Part shown: positions 59,678-64,000 of the stretch, one piece after another
Numbering within the stretch: the stretch's first letter is position 1
Layout of the letters: every line of letters begins with the position of its first letter
DNA from: JAJDXO01 sp965207535
Lineage (GTDB): Bacteria; Pseudomonadota; Alphaproteobacteria; Rhodospirillales; UBA2165
Length of the DNA: 64,000 nt
Assembly (NCBI GenBank): GCA_965207535.1
Contig: CBDBMR010000016.1
Location: forward strand, 434,001-498,000
Direction: 5' to 3'
The notes under the pieces: generated by a model
What the model saw: the letters and a program-made list of their open reading frames with translations, nothing else
Databases searched by the model: none
What the model was told of the DNA's origin: nothing
Position numbers and translations under genes: made by a program

Positions 59678-60838
59678 ATGAGCGATGCTGGGGACGGCAC
59701 GATCACCCTCGGGATCGAGGAAGAGTTCTTTCTCGTCGACCCGGTTTCGGGCGACATGCTGGCCGACCCGGACCCCGCCATCTTCGAGGCGTGCGAGGCG
59801 GCGGCGGGGCCGCACAAGATCGTGCGCGAGCTGCTGCGCGCGCAGATCGAGACCAACACGCGGGTGTGCGCCTCGGTAGCCGAACTCCGCGAGGCGCTGG
59901 GCGAGACCCGGCGCATCGTCCTCGAGGCGGCGGAGCCCCACGGCGCGGCGTTGATGGCCGCCTCCACCCATCCCTTCGCTTCGTGGCAGGCGCAGATGCC
60001 GACGCCGCGCGAGCGCTACGAACGTTTTGCCATGACGTTCCAGGACAACGTGCACCGGTTCCTCATCGGCGGCATGCACATCCACGCCGGCTTCGGCGAC
60101 CCGGATTCGCGCATCCGGGTAATGACCGCCCTCAGGCGCTATCTGCCGGTGCTGCATGCGCTGTCGACCTCCTCGCCGTTCAGCGACGGGCGCGAGACCG
60201 GGTTCAAGTCCTGGAGGCTGACGCTGGTCGGCAACCTGCCCCGCACCGGGCTGCCGGGACCGCTCGGCTCCAGGGAGGACTACGACCGGCTGCTCGAAGA
60301 ATACCGTGCGATGCGCTTCATCGACGACGGGAGCGAGCTGTGGTGGGATATCCGCCCCTCGCACGCCTTCCCGACGGTGGAAATGCGAATCTGCGACGTC
60401 TGCACGCGCATCGAGGACGCGGTGTGCATCGCCGCGCTTTATGCCTCGCTCATCCGGATGCTGCTGCGCCGCGACCGGGAGGGAAACCTGCCGCCGGAGC
60501 CGCTCACCGAGATCATCGCGGAAAACCGCTGGGTCGCGCAGCGCTACGGGGTGCTGGCCTTCTTCGGCGACGCGGCGAGCGAGAGCGGACGGGTCGATAT
60601 CGACGACATCGTGCGCGAGTTGGTGGACGAATTGGCGGAGGACGCCCGGGCGCTCGGCTGCGAGGCGGAGACGCGCCGCGCGCTCGATATCGTGCGCGAG
60701 GGCTCCGGGGCGGACCGGCAGGTCGACCTCTACCGCCTGCGCCTCCTGGAAGGCGACACCGAGGCCGAGGCCCTTCGCCGGGTGGTCGACCTGGTGCTCG
60801 CCGAAACGCGGGAGGGCACCGGCCTCGAAAGCGGCTGA
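59678..60838 (+). CDS. Carboxylate-amine ligase YbdK (glutamate-cysteine ligase-like)
   Basis: A 386-residue ATP-dependent ligase of the GCS2 family, starting MSDAGDGTITLGIEEEFFLVDPVSGDML with the GIEEE metal/substrate motif. Further family signatures are GGMHIHAGF, STSSPFSDGRETGFKSWR, RTGLPGPL and WDIRPSHAFPTVEMRICDV. YbdK has weak glutamate-cysteine ligase activity; the true substrate is often unknown. The ATG at 59678 follows CGGAGGA. It is the gene after tRNA-Ser. Repeats of family A lie downstream, before the convergent ABC transporter genes. Confidence 0.92.
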   Translation: MSDAGDGTITLGIEEEFFLVDPVSGDMLADPDPAIFEACEAAAGPHKIVRELLRAQIETNTRVCASVAELREALGETRRIVLEAAEPHGAALMAASTHPFASWQAQMPTPRERYERFAMTFQDNVHRFLIGGMHIHAGFGDPDSRIRVMTALRRYLPVLHALSTSSPFSDGRETGFKSWRLTLVGNLPRTGLPGPLGSREDYDRLLEEYRAMRFIDDGSELWWDIRPSHAFPTVEMRICDVCTRIEDAVCIAALYASLIRMLLRRDREGNLPPEPLTEIIAENRWVAQRYGVLAFFGDAASESGRVDIDDIVRELVDELAEDARALGCEAETRRALDIVREGSGADRQVDLYRLRLLEGDTEAEALRRVVDLVLAETREGTGLESG

Positions 60839-60872
60839 AGCAACTGCGCTACGATTCCCCTTCGCCCCATCG

Positions 60873-61012
60873 TGTCCCCTCTCCCCCCGACGGGGGGAGA
60901 GGGTTAGGGTGAGGGGGGGGATGATTCGGCCCCCTCACCCAGCTACGGCTAAGCTCAGCCGCCGCTTCGCGAAGCCTTCGCATCCCTCTCCCCCTGAAGG
61001 GGGCGAGGGGAC
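60873..61012. repeat. GC-rich stem-loop repeat of family A, copy 2
   Basis: Contains the same stem-loop and CTCACCCAGCTACGGCTA element as the copy at 59214. It lies between convergent ybdK-like and ABC permease genes. Confidence 0.7.
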
Positions 61013-61033
61013 TACTACCTCTCCGTCCCGACC

Positions 61034-61888
61034 CTACGCCGGCGTCACGCCGCGCAGGCGCTCGCTGCGCCGCCGCAGCAGTTCGATGGTGGTCATGACC
61101 GCGATGGAGAAGACGATCAGCAAGGTCGCAACGGCCAGGATCGTCGGGCTGATCTCCTCGCGAATTCCGGCCCACATCTGGCGCGGAACGGTCTGCTGCT
61201 CGACGCTGGCGACGAACAGCACCACCACGACCTCATCGAAGGAAGTGACGAAGGCGAAGAGCGCGCCGGCGATCACGCCGGGCAGGATGAGCGGCATGAC
61301 GACCTTGAGGAAGACCCGCGCCGGGCCGGCGCCGCACATGGCGGCTGCCCGAGTCATCGAGTGGTCGAAGCCGATCAGGGTGGCGGTCACCGTAATGACG
61401 ACGAATGGCGTGCCGAGCGCCGTATGGGCCAGGATGATGCCGAGATAGGTGCCGGTCAGGCCGATCCGGGCATAGAAGAAGAAGATGCCGGCCGCGGTGA
61501 TGACCAGGGGCACGATCATCGGCGAGATCAGAAGGCCCATGATGAAGGCGCGGAACGGCATATGCGGGCGCGAAAGCCCGAGGGCCGCAATGGTGCCGAG
61601 CGCCGTCGCCAGAACCGTCGAGCAGACGGCGATGAAGAGCGAGTTGACGATCGACTGGCGCCAAATCTCCCGGCTCCAGAAATCCTCGTACCAGCGCAGG
61701 GAAAAAGCTCCCTTTTCAAGCGCCAGCATCTCTTCGGTGAAGGTGAAGTAGGGGAGCGTATTGAATGACAGCGGGATGATGACGATCAAGGGCGCGATCA
61801 GGAACGCGAACACGGCGGCGCAAATGGCGATGAAGGCATAGTGCCAGATACGTTCGAGCGGGCTCGCGTAGCCGGGCGGTTTCAGCAT
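61034..61888 (-). CDS. ABC transporter permease, PotC-like (polyamine-type importer)
   Basis: A 284-residue inner-membrane permease with six or so helices, starting LIWHYAFIAICAAVFAFLIAPLIVIIPLSFN-like (SPLERIWHYAFIAICAAVFAF). The EAA loop is visible near RAAAMCGAGPARVFLKVVMPLILPG. It matches type I permeases of spermidine/putrescine-like systems. It is the downstream gene of a transporter operon; the ABC ATPase is not visible in the window. Confidence 0.9.
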   Translation of the reverse strand: MLKPPGYASPLERIWHYAFIAICAAVFAFLIAPLIVIIPLSFNTLPYFTFTEEMLALEKGAFSLRWYEDFWSREIWRQSIVNSLFIAVCSTVLATALGTIAALGLSRPHMPFRAFIMGLLISPMIVPLVITAAGIFFFYARIGLTGTYLGIILAHTALGTPFVVITVTATLIGFDHSMTRAAAMCGAGPARVFLKVVMPLILPGVIAGALFAFVTSFDEVVVVLFVASVEQQTVPRQMWAGIREEISPTILAVATLLIVFSIAVMTTIELLRRRSERLRGVTPA

Positions 61889-61897
61889 GGCTTCGTC

Positions 61898-63178
61898 CTA
61901 TCCCAGCTTCAGCCGCTCGAGGCCCACCAGCTTGCTGTAGACCCAATAGAGGATCAGCACGCCGAACAGCAGGATCGTGCCGAGCGCCGCGGCCAAGCCC
62001 CAGTTGAGCGACCGCTGCATGTGGTAGGCGATGAAGTTGGAGATCATCATGCCGTCCTGTCCGCCGACCAGGGCCGGGGTGATGTAGTAGCCGATGGCCA
62101 GGATGAAGACGAGCAGGCAGCCGGCCCCGACACCCGGCAGGGTGTTGGGCGCATAGACGCGCCAGAAGGCGTAGTGGCGGCTGGCGCCGAGCGACATGGC
62201 GGCGCGCATGTAGATCGGCGGAATGGTCTTCATCACGCTGTAGAGCGGCAGAATCATGAACGGCAGCAGGATCTGCGTCATGGCGATTACCGTGCCCTCG
62301 GCGTTGAAAATCAGCTGGATGCGCCCGTCGTCCGAGATGATGCCGCTCCAGACGAGAATGTCGTTGATGATGCCTTCGGTCTGCAGCAGCACGATCCAGG
62401 AGGTCGTGCGCACCAGAAGCGACGTCCAGAACGGCAGCAGCACAAGAATCATAAGGAGGTTGGAGACCCTGAGCGGCAGGATCGACAGCAGATAGGCGAC
62501 CGGATAGCCCAGGACGAGGCAGGCGACGGTGACGATGACCGACATCCAAAGGGTCTGGATGAAGTTGCCGACGTAGATCTGCCGTATTTCGGGTTGCGGA
62601 ACGACGTTGCCGTTCACGTCATAGCGCCGGTCGAGGGCAGCGAGATATTGCACGCCGGTGAGGCGCCTCCCCAATCGCTTGATGGCCGCCCAGGTCTCGG
62701 GATCGGCCCAATCCCCGTCCAGGCCGATGAGAGCCTCCTTGAAGGGCGCCTCCAGGCGTGCGGCCCGGCGGCCGGTGCGGGTGATGGTACTGCGCAACCC
62801 GCCGGTTTCGTAGTTCAGACGGGTCGCCAGCCGTCCGATGGTGCGGTTCCTGCGCGCTTCGGCGAGGTCGGCCGCCAGGGCGGCAAAGGCCGCCTCGTCC
62901 GGCGGCTCGCTGCGGTCGTCCCAGGCTTCGAGGGCGGCGATGGTGCGCGGCATGTTGTCGGCGACAATCGGGTTGTCGACCGAGCGGAACAGCATCAAGG
63001 CAATGGGAAAGAGGAAGGTGATGCCGATGAAGAGCAGCAGCGGCAGGACAAGCAGCAGAGCCTTGACGCGCCGCATGCGCTCGGCGCGCGCCAAGGCGGA
63101 TTTCAGCGGGCGGCCATCGGCGGTGGTGAGCGGCTCGTCCGCCGGCGGCGCCCCGCCTGTTGTCGCCGCATCGGTCAT
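61898..63178 (-). CDS. ABC transporter permease, PotB-like, with a long N-terminal extension
   Basis: A 426-residue permease. After the first helix (KALLLVLPLLLFIGITFLFPIALMLF), a 130-residue hydrophilic region precedes the core helices, an arrangement seen in some polyamine-type permeases. The EAA segment is RAAMSLGASRHYAFWRVYAPNTLPG. The ATG at 63178 is preferred over a longer start at 63244. It lies 9 bases before the PotC-like gene and 137 bases after the binding-protein gene, all on the minus strand. Confidence 0.88.
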   Translation of the reverse strand: MTDAATTGGAPPADEPLTTADGRPLKSALARAERMRRVKALLLVLPLLLFIGITFLFPIALMLFRSVDNPIVADNMPRTIAALEAWDDRSEPPDEAAFAALAADLAEARRNRTIGRLATRLNYETGGLRSTITRTGRRAARLEAPFKEALIGLDGDWADPETWAAIKRLGRRLTGVQYLAALDRRYDVNGNVVPQPEIRQIYVGNFIQTLWMSVIVTVACLVLGYPVAYLLSILPLRVSNLLMILVLLPFWTSLLVRTTSWIVLLQTEGIINDILVWSGIISDDGRIQLIFNAEGTVIAMTQILLPFMILPLYSVMKTIPPIYMRAAMSLGASRHYAFWRVYAPNTLPGVGAGCLLVFILAIGYYITPALVGGQDGMMISNFIAYHMQRSLNWGLAAALGTILLFGVLILYWVYSKLVGLERLKLG

Positions 63179-63315
63179 GTCCCGGCGCCCGCCTTCATCC
63201 GCGCGGCCGGCGCCGACGCCGAACGGCTTCGCGCCGAACGGCATTCAGCCGCGAAAAGAGGAGAGGACGGCTGAACGGCCGCCCTCCCCCGCATGTCCTC
63301 CCGCGCAACGGACGG

Positions 63316-64000
63316 TCACTTGGCGAGCCAGGCGTTGAAACGCTCGGTCAGCTCGTCCTGATAGTCGGCCCAGAACTCGAAGTTGTTCTGGAGGGCGTTC
63401 TTGAAATTCCCGGGCGCCGTCGGCATGTGCGGCGCCATGGGAATGCCGGCTTCGAAGTGCTTGCCGATCATGGCAACCGAGGACCGGCGCGCCGGGCCGT
63501 AGGAGATATAGCTGGCCTGATCCGCCAGGCGCTGGGTGTCGGTGGAGAATTTGATGAACTCGACCGCCGCGGCCTTGTTCGGCGCGCCTTTCGGAATACC
63601 CCAAAGGTCGATGTCCCACACCTGGCCGTCCCAGACGATCTCGAAGGGTTTCTTTTCGGTCGCGGCGGCATCGAAGATGCGTCCGTTGTAGGCCGTGGTC
63701 AGGGCGACCTCGCCGTCCGCCAGGAGCTGCGGCGGCTGGGAGCCGGTTTCCCACCAGACGACATGGTCCTTGATGGTGTCCAGCTTGGCGAAGGCCCGGT
63801 TCACGCCTTCCGGCGTCGACAGCACTTCATAGACCTTGCCCGCCGGCACGCCGTCGGCCATCAGGGCGAACTCCAGGTTGACCTTGGGGGTCTTGCGCAT
63901 GCCGCGCTTGCCCGGAAACTTCTTGGTGTCGAAGAAGTCGGCGATGGTCTTGGGCTTCCCGCCGGTCATCCTGCTCGCATCGTAGGCGTAGATCGTCGAC
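63316..64000 (-). CDS. ABC transporter substrate-binding protein, PotD/extracellular solute-binding type, cut by window edge
   Basis: The visible 227 residues form the C-terminal part of an extracellular solute-binding protein, e.g. WETGSQPPQLLADGEVALTTAYNGRIFDAA and VWDIDLWGIPKGAPNKAAAVEFIKFSTD, characteristic of polyamine/iron-type periplasmic binders. The frame continues past the window. It is read first, then the two permeases, so this is a complete importer order without its ATPase in view. Confidence 0.9.
   Translation of the reverse strand, partial: STIYAYDASRMTGGKPKTIADFFDTKKFPGKRGMRKTPKVNLEFALMADGVPAGKVYEVLSTPEGVNRAFAKLDTIKDHVVWWETGSQPPQLLADGEVALTTAYNGRIFDAAATEKKPFEIVWDGQVWDIDLWGIPKGAPNKAAAVEFIKFSTDTQRLADQASYISYGPARRSSVAMIGKHFEAGIPMAPHMPTAPGNFKNALQNNFEFWADYQDELTERFNAWLAK

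Noticed and set aside
1..64000. CRISPR arrays, rRNA genes and phage structural genes
   Set aside because: No regularly spaced direct repeats, no rRNA-like sequence and no phage-type gene was seen in the window.

Overview
The window is a stretch of bacterial chromosome of high GC content (mostly 60-65% by eye). It has a clear alphaproteobacterial gene order: ribE-ribBA-ribH-nusB-thiL, hppA, bamE next to a CBP3-type chaperone gene, rpmF-plsX-fabH-ihfA-merR, ispDF, dusB-ntrB-ntrC-ntrY-ntrX-trkA, hfq-hflX, and mltB-rlpA-dacA-tmk-holB-metG-tatD. Bifunctional IspDF, the ntrYX pair behind ntrBC, and a proton pyrophosphatase carrying the K+-independent GNTTKA motif point to a Rhodospirillales-like organism. 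Genus and species cannot be told from the sequence.

Layout. 1-8 kb: riboflavin and thiamine genes, nusB, hppA, bamE, a cytochrome bc1 chaperone gene and a DUF177 gene. 8-11.3 kb: rpmF-plsX-fabH, ihfA, a MerR regulator and tRNA-Pro(GGG). 11.4-15.5 kb: a Rieske protein, a 329-bp palindromic element with 35-bp terminal inverted repeats, queF, cutA, ispDF and a CcsA/YpjD-like membrane protein. 15.5-28.7 kb: dusB and two NtrBC-type two-component systems, trkA, a D-amino-acid aminotransferase, a HAD phosphatase, hfq, hflX and an inositol monophosphatase. 28.7-41.1 kb: an accessory island. 41.1-51.3 kb: mazG, then a leftward cell-wall, tRNA-synthetase and DNA-replication gene run. 51.5-64 kb: an IlvD/Edd dehydratase, a deiodinase/redoxin-fold protein, assorted enzymes, two families of dispersed palindromic repeats, tRNA-Ser(TGA), a YbdK-type ligase and a polyamine-type ABC importer that runs off the right edge.

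The island is the most informative part. It is bracketed by fragments of IS630-type transposase genes and appears to be a former carboxylate-uptake and oxidation cluster: DUF3237 protein, tartrate dehydrogenase family enzyme, TRAP transporter PQM, FAD monooxygenase, alpha/beta hydrolase and LysR regulator. Insertion sequences have damaged it. An IS21-family element with an 8-bp target duplication splits the DUF3237 gene. An IS5-family element with a TA duplication splits dctM. An IS110/IS1111-type element sits exactly at the stop codon of the tartrate dehydrogenase gene and has a long hairpin-rich 3' non-coding end, a candidate bridge RNA. The monooxygenase is a decayed remnant. A second copy of the same IS5 element, in opposite orientation, splits an unusually AT-rich thymidylate kinase gene 8.5 kb away. 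The three split genes can be rejoined in frame on paper, so these insertions look recent.

Start codons were chosen by hand from Shine-Dalgarno spacing, overlap with the upstream gene and homology. Protein families were assigned from recognised motifs and gene order, not from database searches.
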